In this document: in pieces, positions 19,613 through 29,073 of the stretch | Position numbering within the stretch: the stretch's first letter is position 1 | Layout: the number at the start of each line of letters is the position of its first letter | Assembly (NCBI GenBank): GCA_000161775.1 | Contig: GG704596.1 | Coordinates: forward strand, 3,157,816 to 3,221,815 | DNA length: 64,000 bases | Direction: 5' to 3' | Source of the DNA: Ruegeria lacuscaerulensis ITI-1157 | GTDB taxonomy: Bacteria; Pseudomonadota; Alphaproteobacteria; Rhodobacterales; Rhodobacteraceae | Notes under the pieces: generated by a model | Database searches by the model: none | What the model was told of the DNA's origin: nothing | Seen by the model: the letters and a program-made list of their open reading frames with translations, nothing else | Program-made: the position numbers and the translations under genes

Positions 19613-20776
19613 TCAGGCTGCGGGCATCCGCTGTTCGACGATCTCGGCCCACCAGCTGCACCCGGCAGGGATCGCCTCGTCGTTGAAGTTGTATTCCGGG
19701 TGGTGAACCATCGCCGTGTCACCATTGCCGACCAGGATATAGGCGCCGGGGCGCTCCTCCAGCATGTAGGCAAAATCCTCGCCGCCCATGACCAGAGGTG
19801 CCTCCTCGCAATCGCCCGAGACCGACTTGGCCACCTGGGCCGCGAACTCGGTCTGTTCGTCGCTGTTCACCATGACCGGATAGCCACGCATGTAGGTCAC
19901 GTCGGCCGTGCCGCCGAACGTGGCCGCGATGCCCGCGCAGATTTCCTTGATCCGCTTTTCCGCCAGGTCTCGCATCTCGCTGCTCATGGTGCGCACGGTG
20001 CCCTTGATCTGCACCTTCTGCGGGATCACGTTGAACGCCTTGGACGAGGTCTCGAACGAGGTGACCGAGACGACGACCTGATCGATCGGATCGGCGTTGC
20101 GCGAGGCGATGGTCTGCAGCGCCAGAACGGCCTGCGCCGCCATTACGGTCGTGTCCACCGTCTCGTGCGGTTTGGCCGCGTGCCCGCCCCGCCCCTCGAA
20201 GGTGATGTCGAACTGGTCGGTCGCCGCGAAGAACGCCCCCGGCCGGATCGAGAAGCTGCCGACCGGCTTGCCGGGCCAATTGTGCATCCCGTAAACCTCC
20301 TGGATGTTCCAGCGGTCCATCAGGCCGTCCTCACACATCTCGCGGCCGCCACCGCCACCTTCCTCGGCGGGCTGGAAGATCACTACCACGGTGCCATCGA
20401 AGTTGCGGGTCTCGGCCAGGTATTTCGCCGCGCCCAGCAGCATGGCGGTATGCCCGTCATGGCCGCAGGCATGCATCGCCCCCGGTGTTTTCGAGGCGTA
20501 GTCGAGGCCCGTCGCCTCGTGGATCGGCAACGCGTCCATGTCGGCCCGCAGGCCGATCACACGACCCTTGGTGTCGGACTTGCCCTTGATCACGCCGACC
20601 ACCCCGGTGCGGCCAATCCCCGTAACCACTTCGTCGCAGCCGAATTCCTTCAGCTTTTCGGCCACCATCGCACTGGTGCGGTGGGTCTCGAACAGGATCT
20701 CGGGGTTTTCGTGCAGGTCCCGTCGCCATGCGGTGATTTCGTCCTGCAACTCGGCAAATCGGTTCTTGACTGGCAT
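19613..20776 (-). CDS. M20 family amidohydrolase, copy A
   Basis: 387-residue zinc amidohydrolase of the M20D branch (hippurate hydrolase/IAA-amino acid hydrolase type), which releases amino acids from N-acyl conjugates. Metal and active-site motifs: HACGHDGH near 100, EEGGGGG near 135, the dimerisation-domain motif GRGGHAAKPH near 185, and HHPEYNFND near the C-terminus. It lies 26 bases after a same-length paralogue, aligned without gaps at roughly two-thirds identity, so the pair arose by tandem duplication. Context with a peptide ABC importer suggests it processes imported N-acyl amino acids or peptides. Exact substrate unknown. Confidence 0.9.
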   Translation of the reverse strand: MPVKNRFAELQDEITAWRRDLHENPEILFETHRTSAMVAEKLKEFGCDEVVTGIGRTGVVGVIKGKSDTKGRVIGLRADMDALPIHEATGLDYASKTPGAMHACGHDGHTAMLLGAAKYLAETRNFDGTVVVIFQPAEEGGGGGREMCEDGLMDRWNIQEVYGMHNWPGKPVGSFSIRPGAFFAATDQFDITFEGRGGHAAKPHETVDTTVMAAQAVLALQTIASRNADPIDQVVVSVTSFETSSKAFNVIPQKVQIKGTVRTMSSEMRDLAEKRIKEICAGIAATFGGTADVTYMRGYPVMVNSDEQTEFAAQVAKSVSGDCEEAPLVMGGEDFAYMLEERPGAYILVGNGDTAMVHHPEYNFNDEAIPAGCSWWAEIVEQRMPAA

Positions 20777-20802
20777 TTTCGCTTTCTCTCTCCTTCAAAG
20801 CC

Positions 20803-21966
20803 TCAGGCCGCCGGCATCCGGCTTTCGACCATTTCGGCAAACCAAGAGCATCCGATCGGGATGATCTCGTCGTTGAAATCGTATTCTGGGTGGTGCAGCC
20901 CGGCGCTGTCGCCATTGCCCAGAACTATGAACGCCCCCGGCCGTTCCTGCAACATGAACGAGAAGTCCTCGCCGCCCATGACCATCGGTGCCTCGAGGCA
21001 GCTGCCGCCCACGGCGACGGCTGCGGCCTCGGCATGCTGCGTGGGCATTTGGGCGTTGATCGTCACCGGCACGCAACGGGTATAGGTCACGCGCGCGGTT
21101 CCGCCCATCGCGGCGACCACGCCTTGCGTCACCTCGGTCAGGCGGCGCTCGATCAGGTCGCGCATCTCGTTCGAGTGGGTGCGTACCGTGCCCCGCACAC
21201 GCGCCGACTGCGGGATCACGTTGAACGCGGTCGACGAGGTCTCGACCGAGGTGACCGACAACACCGCCTGCAGGGTCGGATCAGCATTGCGCGCCACGAT
21301 GGTCTGCAGGGCCACGATCACTTGCGACAGCATGACCGTCGTATCTACTGTGTCCTGCGGCTTGGCCGCATGCCCGCCCCGCCCGTCCAGATGGATGTCG
21401 AACTCGTCCACCGCCGCCAGCAGGGGCCCCGAGCGAATGGCGAATTGTCCCATGGGCAGGCCCGGCACGTTGTGCATGGCATAGACTTCCTGAATGCCGA
21501 ACCGGTCCATCAGCCCGTCCCGGCACATCGCCTCGGCGCCGTTTCCGCCCTCTTCGGCCGGTTGAAAGATCACCACCGCCGTGCCGTCGAAATTGCGCGT
21601 CTCGGCCAGGTATTTCGCGGCCCCCAGAACCATCGCCGTGTGCCCGTCATGGCCGCAGGCATGCATCGCCCCCGGTGTTTTCGAGGCATAGTCGAGGCCG
21701 GTCTGCTCCTGCATGGGCAGCGCGTCCATGTCGGCCCGCAGGCCGATCACCCTGCCCTGCGTGTCGGCCTTGCCCTTGATCACGCCGACCACGCCAGTGC
21801 GGCCAATCCCCGTCACCACCTCGTCGCAGCCGAATTCCCGCAGCTTTTCCGCAACCAGCGCGCTGGTGCGGTGGGTGTCGTAGAGGATCTCGGGGTTCTG
21901 GTGAATGTCACGCCGCCATGCGGTGATTTCGGGATGCAATTCGGCAAAACGGTTTCTGACGGGCAT
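20803..21966 (-). CDS. M20 family amidohydrolase, copy B
   Basis: Upstream partner of the tandem pair, also 387 residues from the start at 21966 (AAAGGAAA ribosome site). It has the same HACGHDGH, PAEEGG, GRGGHAAKP and HHPEYDFND motifs. Differences cluster where substrate would be held: QEQTGLDY for HEATGLDY near 88, RCVPVTINAQMP for RGYPVMVNSDEQ near 310, and VPGLPMGQF for WPGKPVGSF near 170. The two copies are therefore probably specialised and not redundant. It follows the ArgE-like gene by 53 bases in the same direction. Confidence 0.9.
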   Translation of the reverse strand: MPVRNRFAELHPEITAWRRDIHQNPEILYDTHRTSALVAEKLREFGCDEVVTGIGRTGVVGVIKGKADTQGRVIGLRADMDALPMQEQTGLDYASKTPGAMHACGHDGHTAMVLGAAKYLAETRNFDGTAVVIFQPAEEGGNGAEAMCRDGLMDRFGIQEVYAMHNVPGLPMGQFAIRSGPLLAAVDEFDIHLDGRGGHAAKPQDTVDTTVMLSQVIVALQTIVARNADPTLQAVLSVTSVETSSTAFNVIPQSARVRGTVRTHSNEMRDLIERRLTEVTQGVVAAMGGTARVTYTRCVPVTINAQMPTQHAEAAAVAVGGSCLEAPMVMGGEDFSFMLQERPGAFIVLGNGDSAGLHHPEYDFNDEIIPIGCSWFAEMVESRMPAA

Positions 21967-22019
21967 GCACGTTTCCTTTGCTGCCGACGCCCAAGCCTGC
22001 GGCCCGGCGCCAGCACGAG

Positions 22020-23186
22020 TCATGCGGCCAGTTTCCGGACCAACCGCTCCATGAATTGCTGCCCCGAGTCGAACTGGGCAACGGATATGAACTCATTGGC
22101 TTGATGGGCCTGCGCGATGTCGCCCGGCCCGCAGATCACGGCCGAATAGCCGGCCTCCTGGAACTGCCCCGCCTCGGTGCCATAGCTGACGACATGGGTT
22201 GCATTGTCGCCGGTCAGCGCGCGGACCAGCGCCTCGGCCTCGCCCTCGGGTTCGGGGACCAGCGCGGGAACGGCAAAGCTGGGCGTCACGTCGATCCGCG
22301 TCTCGGGGCGGACCTGCTGCATCCGCGCTTCGACCGCGCGCACCTGCGCGAGATAGGCGTCGCGCCATGCGGCGGCACTTTCGCCGGGCACCACGCGGAA
22401 ATCCATCATGAACCGGCAATCCCTGGCCGTGATGTTGTGCGCCGTCCCGCCCTGGATCATGCCCACATGGCACGTCGTCCAAGGGGGGTCGAACGCCGCC
22501 GCAAGCGCGCCGGGCTGCGCGGCCATGTTCTTTGCGTTCTGCTGGTTGGCCCAGTCGATGAGGGGGGCCGCCTGCATGATGGCATTCACCCCTTCGTGCA
22601 GGCGCGAGCTGTGGACCTCGTGGCCCACCACATGCGTGTTGTAGCCATAGCTGCCCTTGTGCCCGGTCACCGCCTGCATCATCGACGGTTCGCCCACGAT
22701 CACCGCCGCGCCTTTGGGCAAGGCCTTCTGCATCGCCGCGATCATCGGCGGAGCACCGGTACAGCCGACCTCTTCGTCGAAACTCAGCGCCAGTTGCAAC
22801 GGGCGAGCCACGCCCGCATGGTGCGCCTCGACCAATGCCCAGATCGCAAGCGCGTCAAACCCTTTCATGTCGCAGGTACCGCGCCCGAAATACTTTCCGT
22901 CGCGCTCGGTGACCGTGAAGGGGTCGCTGTCCCAGGCCTGCCCGTCCACCGGCACCACGTCGGTATGACCCGACAGAACCACCGCACCCGCTTGCCACGG
23001 CCCGACATGGGCAAACAGTGCCGCCTTGTGCGGCTGGTCGGGGTCGGGCCAGCGGTGGGCCTCGATACCGTGACTTGCCAGATAGTCCTGGACCCAGTCG
23101 ATCAGGGGCAGGTTGCTGTCGCGGCTGACCGTCGGAAAGGCGATCAGCCGCGTCATGATTTCAAGCGGTGTCAGGCGCCGCGCCAT
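22020..23186 (-). CDS. argE: Acetylornithine deacetylase-like M20 peptidase
   Basis: 388 residues. The M20A pattern is clear: SGHTDVVPVDGQAW with the metal His and Asp near 78, the bridging Asp region GTCDMKGF near 108, SFDEEVGCTGA with catalytic Glu near 138, and GTEAGQFQEAG near the C-terminus. It matches ArgE (N2-acetylornithine to ornithine). Its position five bases after a peptide ABC ATPase gene also allows a role in deacylating imported compounds. ATG at 23186 is chosen; a TTG at 23195 overlapping the ATPase stop is also possible. Confidence 0.85.
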   Translation of the reverse strand: MARRLTPLEIMTRLIAFPTVSRDSNLPLIDWVQDYLASHGIEAHRWPDPDQPHKAALFAHVGPWQAGAVVLSGHTDVVPVDGQAWDSDPFTVTERDGKYFGRGTCDMKGFDALAIWALVEAHHAGVARPLQLALSFDEEVGCTGAPPMIAAMQKALPKGAAVIVGEPSMMQAVTGHKGSYGYNTHVVGHEVHSSRLHEGVNAIMQAAPLIDWANQQNAKNMAAQPGALAAAFDPPWTTCHVGMIQGGTAHNITARDCRFMMDFRVVPGESAAAWRDAYLAQVRAVEARMQQVRPETRIDVTPSFAVPALVPEPEGEAEALVRALTGDNATHVVSYGTEAGQFQEAGYSAVICGPGDIAQAHQANEFISVAQFDSGQQFMERLVRKLAA

Positions 23187-23191
23187 CGGGA

Positions 23192-25012
23192 TCAATATCC
23201 GCTGTCGGTGGTCAGAATGAAATGCCCCGGCTCGACCTCGCGGTATTCAGACGGCGCGGGCTGATAGTCGATCGGATGAATAGGCGATGGGATCGGTTTG
23301 AAATTCAGGTCTTTTTCCGATTTCCGCCGGTTCGGGTCCGCGATAGGAACCGCCTTCATCAGCGCCTGGGTATAGGGGTGCTGCGGGTTCTCGAACACCC
23401 GCGCCCGCGGGCCCAGTTCGACGATCCGGCCCAGATACATCACCCCGACATGGTGGCTGACACGTTCGACCACGGCCATGTCATGGCTGATGAACAGATA
23501 GCTGAGCCCCAGTTCGGACTGCAGTTCCATCATCAGGTTCAGCACCTGCGCCTGCACCGACACGTCCAGCGCCGAAACGGCCTCGTCAGCGATGATCAGC
23601 TTGGGGTTCAGCGCAAGGGCGCGCGCGATGGCGATGCGCTGGCGCTGGCCGCCCGACATCTCGTGCGGGTAACGGCGCATGAAGCTGCGCGGCAGGTGCA
23701 CCTTGTCGAACAGCTGCGCCACGCGGTCCTGCAGCTCCGAACCCGAGGCCACGCCATAGTTGCGCATCGGCTCGGCCACCTGGTCGACCAGCTGCATCTG
23801 CGGGTTCAACGAGGCGAACGGGTCCTGAAAGATCATCTGCATGTCCAGCCGGGCCTTGCGCAGGCCCTTCTGGTCCAGCTTCATGATGTCGACGCCATCA
23901 AGGTCCACCTCGCCCGACAGCGGCTCGATCAGCCGCAGGATCGAGCGCCCGGCCGACGACTTGCCGCAGCCGGATTCACCGACCAGGCTCAGCGTCTGAC
24001 CCCGGTTCAGCGTGAACGAGACGTCCTCGACCGCATGCACGTTCGAGATCGTGCGGCGCAGCAGCCCGCCCTTGACCGGGAACCGCGTGGTCAGGTTGCG
24101 GACCGTCAGCAGCACGTCCTCGGTTCCGGGAATCGGGGCGATGTTCTGACCCTCGACCCCCAGCAGCTTCATCGGTTCGGGCGCGGGTTTGCCGCGCATC
24201 TCGCCCAGCTTGGGCACTGCGGCCAGCAAGGCCTTGGTGTAGTCGTGCCGGGGGTTCTCGAAAATCTCGGTGACGGTGCCCTCTTCGACCTTTTTGCCGC
24301 GATACATGACCACGACGCGGTCGGCCATCTGGGCGACCACGGCCATATCATGGGTGATGAACATCACCGCGGTGCCGGTTTCGCGTTTCAGCCGGTCCAT
24401 CAGGGCCAGGATCTCGGCCTGAATGGTCACGTCCAGCGCCGTGGTGGGTTCATCGGCGATCAGCAGGCGCGGCTCGCAGGCCATCGCCATGGCGATCACC
24501 ACCCGCTGACGCATCCCGCCCGACAATTCATGCGGGTACTGCTTGAGGCGCCGTTCCGGTTCGGGGATGCGGACCTGTTTCAGCAGTTCCAGCGCGCGCG
24601 CCTCGGCCTGTGCCTTGGACATGTTCTTGTGGATCCGCAGGCCCTCGGTCAGCTGCCGGCCGACGGTGAACACCGGGTTCAACGCCGTCATCGGTTCCTG
24701 GAAGATCATCCCGATCTCGTTGCCGCGAATCTGCTTCATCAGGTCCTGATCGGCCTTGGCCAGATCCAGCTTGTGCCCGTCGCGCCGGTCGAACAGCAAC
24801 TCGCCGCCCGCGATCTTGCCCCCGCCGAATTCCACCAGCCGCATCAGAGACAGCGACGACACCGATTTGCCCGACCCCGATTCGCCCACGATGCAGACGG
24901 TTTCGCCCGGATGGACCTCGAACGAGACATCTTCGACGCCGACGACCGGGCCATCCTTTGTCTGGAATTCGACCCGCAGTTTTCTTATCTGGGCAATAGG
25001 CTGGTCCAGCAC
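23192..25012 (-). CDS. Peptide ABC transporter, fused double ATP-binding protein
   Basis: 606 residues holding two complete ATPase domains, equivalent to DppD and DppF joined. Domain 1: Walker A GESGSGKS near 44, signature LSGGMRQRV near 160, Walker B LLIADEPTT. Domain 2: GESGCGKS near 345, MSGGQRQRI near 455, LIIADEAVSALD. Each has the oligopeptide-family C-terminal extension. GTG at 25012 is the start, with AGGGAGAG upstream. It powers the permeases encoded on the other strand. It is divergent from the binding-protein gene across about 280 bases and heads the left-reading peptidase operon. Confidence 0.95.
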   Translation of the reverse strand: MLDQPIAQIRKLRVEFQTKDGPVVGVEDVSFEVHPGETVCIVGESGSGKSVSSLSLMRLVEFGGGKIAGGELLFDRRDGHKLDLAKADQDLMKQIRGNEIGMIFQEPMTALNPVFTVGRQLTEGLRIHKNMSKAQAEARALELLKQVRIPEPERRLKQYPHELSGGMRQRVVIAMAMACEPRLLIADEPTTALDVTIQAEILALMDRLKRETGTAVMFITHDMAVVAQMADRVVVMYRGKKVEEGTVTEIFENPRHDYTKALLAAVPKLGEMRGKPAPEPMKLLGVEGQNIAPIPGTEDVLLTVRNLTTRFPVKGGLLRRTISNVHAVEDVSFTLNRGQTLSLVGESGCGKSSAGRSILRLIEPLSGEVDLDGVDIMKLDQKGLRKARLDMQMIFQDPFASLNPQMQLVDQVAEPMRNYGVASGSELQDRVAQLFDKVHLPRSFMRRYPHEMSGGQRQRIAIARALALNPKLIIADEAVSALDVSVQAQVLNLMMELQSELGLSYLFISHDMAVVERVSHHVGVMYLGRIVELGPRARVFENPQHPYTQALMKAVPIADPNRRKSEKDLNFKPIPSPIHPIDYQPAPSEYREVEPGHFILTTDSGY

Positions 25013-25293
25013 GCGCGCTCTCCCTGAGGGCTTGTTCGATTTTGGTGCCGAACGCTAAGGCGGCAAAGCGGGAAAAGTCAAACCCATTGCCCGATTTCGC
25101 GGCGGCAAGGCTTGCAATTTTCCAAAACTCTGTTTCGATACCCCGCGTAACCGCGCCGAAAAACCTGCGCAGGCCGCACGAAACGAAGTCTTTTTTCTTT
25201 TCGTCACAGCAGCTTGCCCCAGGCGCGGCAACGCCAAATCCGCAGGCCTTGCGGAAAAATCGAGACACGAATGTGTCCAACATGGAGTGTATG

Positions 25294-27000
25294 ATGAAAC
25301 TCAAAGCCCTTTTGCTCGGTGCGATTGCGGGCACGGCGCTGGCCCCGATGGCCATGGCCGAGCGCGGATCGGACGGCAATGTCAGCATCATCTACTGGCA
25401 GGCGCCTTCGATCCTGAACCCGTTCCTGTCGGGCGGCACCAAGGATGTCGAGGCGGCGTCGCTGGTGATCGAACCGCTGGCCCGCTATAACCAGGACGGC
25501 AACATGGTGCCCTATCTGGCGGCCGAAATCCCCACGGTCGAAAACGGCGGTGTCAGCGAGGACCTGACCTCGATCACCTGGAAGATCGCGCCCGGCATCA
25601 CCTGGTCGGACGGCACGCCCTTTACCGCAGCTGACGTCAAGTTTACCGCCGACTACTGCATGGACCCCGAAGGTGGCTGTGCGCAGGTGACCAAGTTCGA
25701 AGGCGTCACCAGCGTCGAAGTTGTGGACGATCTGACCGTCAAGGTCACCTTCGACAAGCCGACCCCGTTCCCCTACGGTCCGTTCGTCGGCGGTGAAAGC
25801 CCGATCATTCAGGCAGCTCAGTTCGCGGACTGCATGGGCGCCAAGGCGCCGGAATGCACCGAGCAGAACTTCAACCCGATCGGCACCGGCCCGTTCGTCG
25901 TCACCGAGTTCAAGCCGAACGACGTGATCACCTTCAAGGCCAACGACAACTATCGTGACCCGAACAAGCCCGCCTTTGCCACCGTGACCTTCAAGGGCGG
26001 CGGCGATGCCACCGCGGCCGGTCGCGCCGTGATGGAAACCGGCGAGTTCGACTATGCCTGGAACCTGCAGCTGGCTCCCGAGGTGATCTCGCAGATGCAG
26101 GAAGGCGGCAAGGGCACTCCGGTGGCCGGCTTCGGCCCGCTGGTCGAGCGCATCATGCTGAACCAGACCAACCCGTCGCCCGAACTGCCGGAAGGCGAAC
26201 GTTCGACGGCCAAGCACCCGCACCCGTTCCTGAAGGATCCGGCGGTGTACAAGGCTATGTCGATGGCAATCGACCGCCCGCTGCTGGTAGAAATCGGCTA
26301 TGGCCAGGCAGGCAAAGTGACCTGCAACTGGGTCCCTGCTCCGGCTGCGTTCAATTCGACCACAATGACCTGCGACAAGCAGGACATCGAAGGCGCGAAA
26401 AAGCTGCTGGATGATGCCGGCATCGTCGATACCGATGGAGATGGCGTCCGCGAAAAGGACGGTGTTCCGCTGAAGATCGTCTATCAGACATCGACCAACG
26501 CCGTCCGTCAGGATTTCCAGGCGCTGATCAAGGAATGGTGGAGCCAGATCGGCATCGAGTCCGAACTGCGCAACATCAACGCCTCGGTCTTCTTCGGTGG
26601 TGATCCGGGCTCGCCCGACACGTTCCAGAAGTTCTATGCCGACGTTGAAATGTACGCCAACACCTTCAACGGCACCGATCCGCAGTCTTATCTGGGCAAC
26701 ATGCTGTGCGACAAGGCTCCGCGTCCGGAAACCCAGTGGCAGGGCGAAAACATCTCGCGCTGGTGCGACCCGGAATATGACGCGCTGCATGCCAAGCTGG
26801 CCCAGACCGCCGGCCTGGAACAGCGCGCCGAGATCGCGAAAAAGCTGAACGACATGGCCGTCATGGGCGGCGCGATGATCCCGCTGGTACACCGCGGCCG
26901 CCTGTCGGCACATTCCAACACGCTGGGTGGCGTCGTTCTGAACGTGTGGGACAGCGAACTGTGGAATATCGCTGACTGGTACCGCAAGACCGGTTCCTAA
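25294..27000 (+). CDS. ABC transporter substrate-binding protein, family 5 (peptide)
   Basis: Periplasmic binding protein of 568 residues in the DppA/OppA (SBP_bac_5) family. It has a signal peptide of about 22 residues (KLKALLLGAIAGTALAPMAMA). GITWSDGTPFTAADVKF near 105 is the family signature, and PFVVTEFKPND and AMSMAIDRPLLVEIGYG follow. Six or more cysteines in the mature part may form disulfides. ATG at 25294 sits six bases after GGAG; ATG at 25291 and 25282 are in frame upstream. A hairpin follows the gene before the permeases, as expected for a highly expressed binding protein. Confidence 0.93.
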   Translation: MKLKALLLGAIAGTALAPMAMAERGSDGNVSIIYWQAPSILNPFLSGGTKDVEAASLVIEPLARYNQDGNMVPYLAAEIPTVENGGVSEDLTSITWKIAPGITWSDGTPFTAADVKFTADYCMDPEGGCAQVTKFEGVTSVEVVDDLTVKVTFDKPTPFPYGPFVGGESPIIQAAQFADCMGAKAPECTEQNFNPIGTGPFVVTEFKPNDVITFKANDNYRDPNKPAFATVTFKGGGDATAAGRAVMETGEFDYAWNLQLAPEVISQMQEGGKGTPVAGFGPLVERIMLNQTNPSPELPEGERSTAKHPHPFLKDPAVYKAMSMAIDRPLLVEIGYGQAGKVTCNWVPAPAAFNSTTMTCDKQDIEGAKKLLDDAGIVDTDGDGVREKDGVPLKIVYQTSTNAVRQDFQALIKEWWSQIGIESELRNINASVFFGGDPGSPDTFQKFYADVEMYANTFNGTDPQSYLGNMLCDKAPRPETQWQGENISRWCDPEYDALHAKLAQTAGLEQRAEIAKKLNDMAVMGGAMIPLVHRGRLSAHSNTLGGVVLNVWDSELWNIADWYRKTGS

Positions 27001-27017
27001 GCACTAGCCTTGCACAG

Positions 27018-27050
27018 CCGCGTCCCGATCTGTATCGGGGCGCGGTCTTT
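27018..27050 (+). terminator. Intercistronic hairpin, possible partial terminator or mRNA stabiliser
   Basis: A 12-pair stem (CCGCGTCCCGAT with ATCGGGGCGCGG, one G-T pair) and loop CTGT are followed by TCTTT. It sits 18 bases after the binding-protein stop and about 45 bases before the first permease. Such structures commonly let the binding protein be made in excess over permeases. Confidence 0.6.
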
Positions 27051-27094
27051 CGCAAGTTCCACCAACAAGAAGACGCATATAAAGGCGCCTCTTA

Positions 27095-28102
27095 ATGCTC
27101 AACTTCACCATTCGACGACTGATCCTGGCCGTTCCGACGCTCTTGTTCATCAGCCTCGTCATCTTCCTGTTGCTCGAGCTCGCCCCCGGCGACCCGATGG
27201 CACAGGTCCCACTTACCGTTCCGCCCGAAGTCAAAGAGAAGATGCGCGAGGCGCTTGGCCTTGGCCAGCCGATGCATATCCGGTTCTGGAAGTGGATCGT
27301 GCAGTTCTTCTGGATCGAGCCGCAGGTTCTGGTTGACCACATCTTTGGCACGACCTTTTCCGCAGGCGACCTGCGCGTGATTTCGTGGCAGACCCGCTCG
27401 CCCGTCATGGACATCGTGATTCAGCGCATCCCGCAGACCCTGTGGGTTGTCGGCACCGCCTATGTGGTCGCCATCCTGATCGCCCTGCCCATCGGCATCT
27501 ATTCGGCCTATCGCCAGTATTCCTGGTTCGACCAGATGGGCACCTTCGTGTCGATGATCGGCTTCTCGGTTCCGCCGTTTTTTTCGGGCGTGCTGGTGAT
27601 CGTGATCTTCTCGGTCCAGCTGGGCTGGTTCCCGTCGATCTATGACACGACGCTTGTGGTCAACAGTTGGGACAGTTTCATCCTGCAGCTGAAACAGATG
27701 ATCATGCCGGTGATGGTGCTGGCGCTGCAGATCACCGCGCAGCTCAGCCGGTTCATGCGTGCCTCGATGCTGGACAACCTCAACCAGGATTACGTCCGCA
27801 CCGCGCGCGCCAAGGGCCTGAGCGAATACACCGTCGTCATGGTGCACGTCCTACGCAACTCGATGATCCCGGTGGTCACCGTGATCGCCCTGGGTATTCC
27901 GGCGATCTTCGGTGGCGCGATCATCACCGAGCAGGTGTTCAAGGTGAACGGAATCGGCCAGCTGCTGATCGGCGCCATTCAGGCCAACGACCTGCCGATG
28001 GTGCAAACCCTGACCTTCATCTTTGCCGTGCTGATCGTCCTGTTCAACCTGATCGCCGACGTTCTTTATGGCATTCTGGACCCGAGGATCCGCTATGACT
28101 GA
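27095..28102 (+). CDS. Peptide ABC transporter permease (DppB-like)
   Basis: 335-residue inner-membrane permease with about six transmembrane helices; the N-terminal helix is FTIRRLILAVPTLLFISLVIF. The cytoplasmic EAA loop reads DYVRTARAKGLSEYTVVMVHVLRNSMIP near 230-257, the contact site for the ATPase. A periplasmic loop between helices 1 and 2 is long, as in DppB/OppB. It follows the substrate-binding protein gene and overlaps the second permease by 8 bases. Confidence 0.94.
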   Translation: MLNFTIRRLILAVPTLLFISLVIFLLLELAPGDPMAQVPLTVPPEVKEKMREALGLGQPMHIRFWKWIVQFFWIEPQVLVDHIFGTTFSAGDLRVISWQTRSPVMDIVIQRIPQTLWVVGTAYVVAILIALPIGIYSAYRQYSWFDQMGTFVSMIGFSVPPFFSGVLVIVIFSVQLGWFPSIYDTTLVVNSWDSFILQLKQMIMPVMVLALQITAQLSRFMRASMLDNLNQDYVRTARAKGLSEYTVVMVHVLRNSMIPVVTVIALGIPAIFGGAIITEQVFKVNGIGQLLIGAIQANDLPMVQTLTFIFAVLIVLFNLIADVLYGILDPRIRYD

Positions 28103-29066
28103 CAAGGATCGCTTTGTCCCCGACGAAGGGCTTGCGCCCGCTTCGACCGTTCTGCCCGCCGCGGACGTGGTCGAGGAATTCACCGCCCCGCCCCGCAGCC
28201 AGTGGCGCGATGTGTGGGACCAGTTCAAGACCCACAAGGGCGCCATGGTCGGCGCGATGCTGTTCATCTTCATCGTCGCCGCCGTCTATCTTGGGCCGTT
28301 CCTGTGGACCATCGACCCGACCCAGATCGACATCCGCGCCCGCAACCAGGGGCCCAGCTGGGCCCATCCGTTCGGCACCGATCAGCTGGGCCGGGACATC
28401 ATGGCCCGGATGATGTCGGGGGGGCAGACCTCGGTCTCGGTCGGCATCACCGCGATGCTGCTGGCGCTGTTTTTGGGGTCGTTCATCGGCGTGGTCGCCG
28501 GGTTCTTCAAACGGCTGGACGGGCCGCTGATGCGCCTGACCGACCTGTTCCTGGCCCTGCCGCTGCTGCCGCTGTTGCTGGTGATGATGCTGCTGTTCCG
28601 CGAGCCTCTGTCCGCTGCATTCGGGCTCGAGCGGGGGATCTTCATCCTGATCGTCTGCGCCATCGGCATCACCTCGTGGATGCCCACGGCGCGGATCGTG
28701 CGCGGTGACGTTCTGGCCATCAAGGAACGCGAGTTCGTTCTGGCCGCCCGCTCGATCGGCACCAGCAACACGCAGATCATCACACGGCACATCCTGCCCA
28801 ACGTGCTGTCGCCGATCATGGTGTCGGCCACGCTGGGCATCGCCACGGCGATCATCACGGAAAGCGCGCTGTCCTTCCTGGGGCTGGGCTTCCCGCCTGA
28901 CTTCCCCACCTGGGGCCGGCTACTGTTCGACGGCGTCGACTATCTGCAGCAATACCCCGAGCGCGTGTTCTGGCCCGGCCTGGCGATCTCGCTGACCGTT
29001 CTCAGCGTGAACTATTTGGGCGACGGCTTGCGCGATGCGCTCGATCCGCGGATCCGCGGACGCTGA
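28095..29066 (+). CDS. Peptide ABC transporter permease (DppC-like)
   Basis: 323-residue permease with an N-terminal cytoplasmic tail, then about six transmembrane helices beginning KGAMVGAMLFIFIVAAVYLG. HPFGTDQLGRDIMARMM and the EAA loop REFVLAARSIGTSNTQIITRHILPN (around 208-232) are standard DppC/OppC features. Its ATG overlaps the end of the DppB-like gene by 8 bases, so the two permease halves are coupled. It converges on the MFS gene with only 7 bases between stops and no visible terminator. Confidence 0.94.
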   Translation: MTDKDRFVPDEGLAPASTVLPAADVVEEFTAPPRSQWRDVWDQFKTHKGAMVGAMLFIFIVAAVYLGPFLWTIDPTQIDIRARNQGPSWAHPFGTDQLGRDIMARMMSGGQTSVSVGITAMLLALFLGSFIGVVAGFFKRLDGPLMRLTDLFLALPLLPLLLVMMLLFREPLSAAFGLERGIFILIVCAIGITSWMPTARIVRGDVLAIKEREFVLAARSIGTSNTQIITRHILPNVLSPIMVSATLGIATAIITESALSFLGLGFPPDFPTWGRLLFDGVDYLQQYPERVFWPGLAISLTVLSVNYLGDGLRDALDPRIRGR

Positions 29067-29073
29067 ACCAAAG

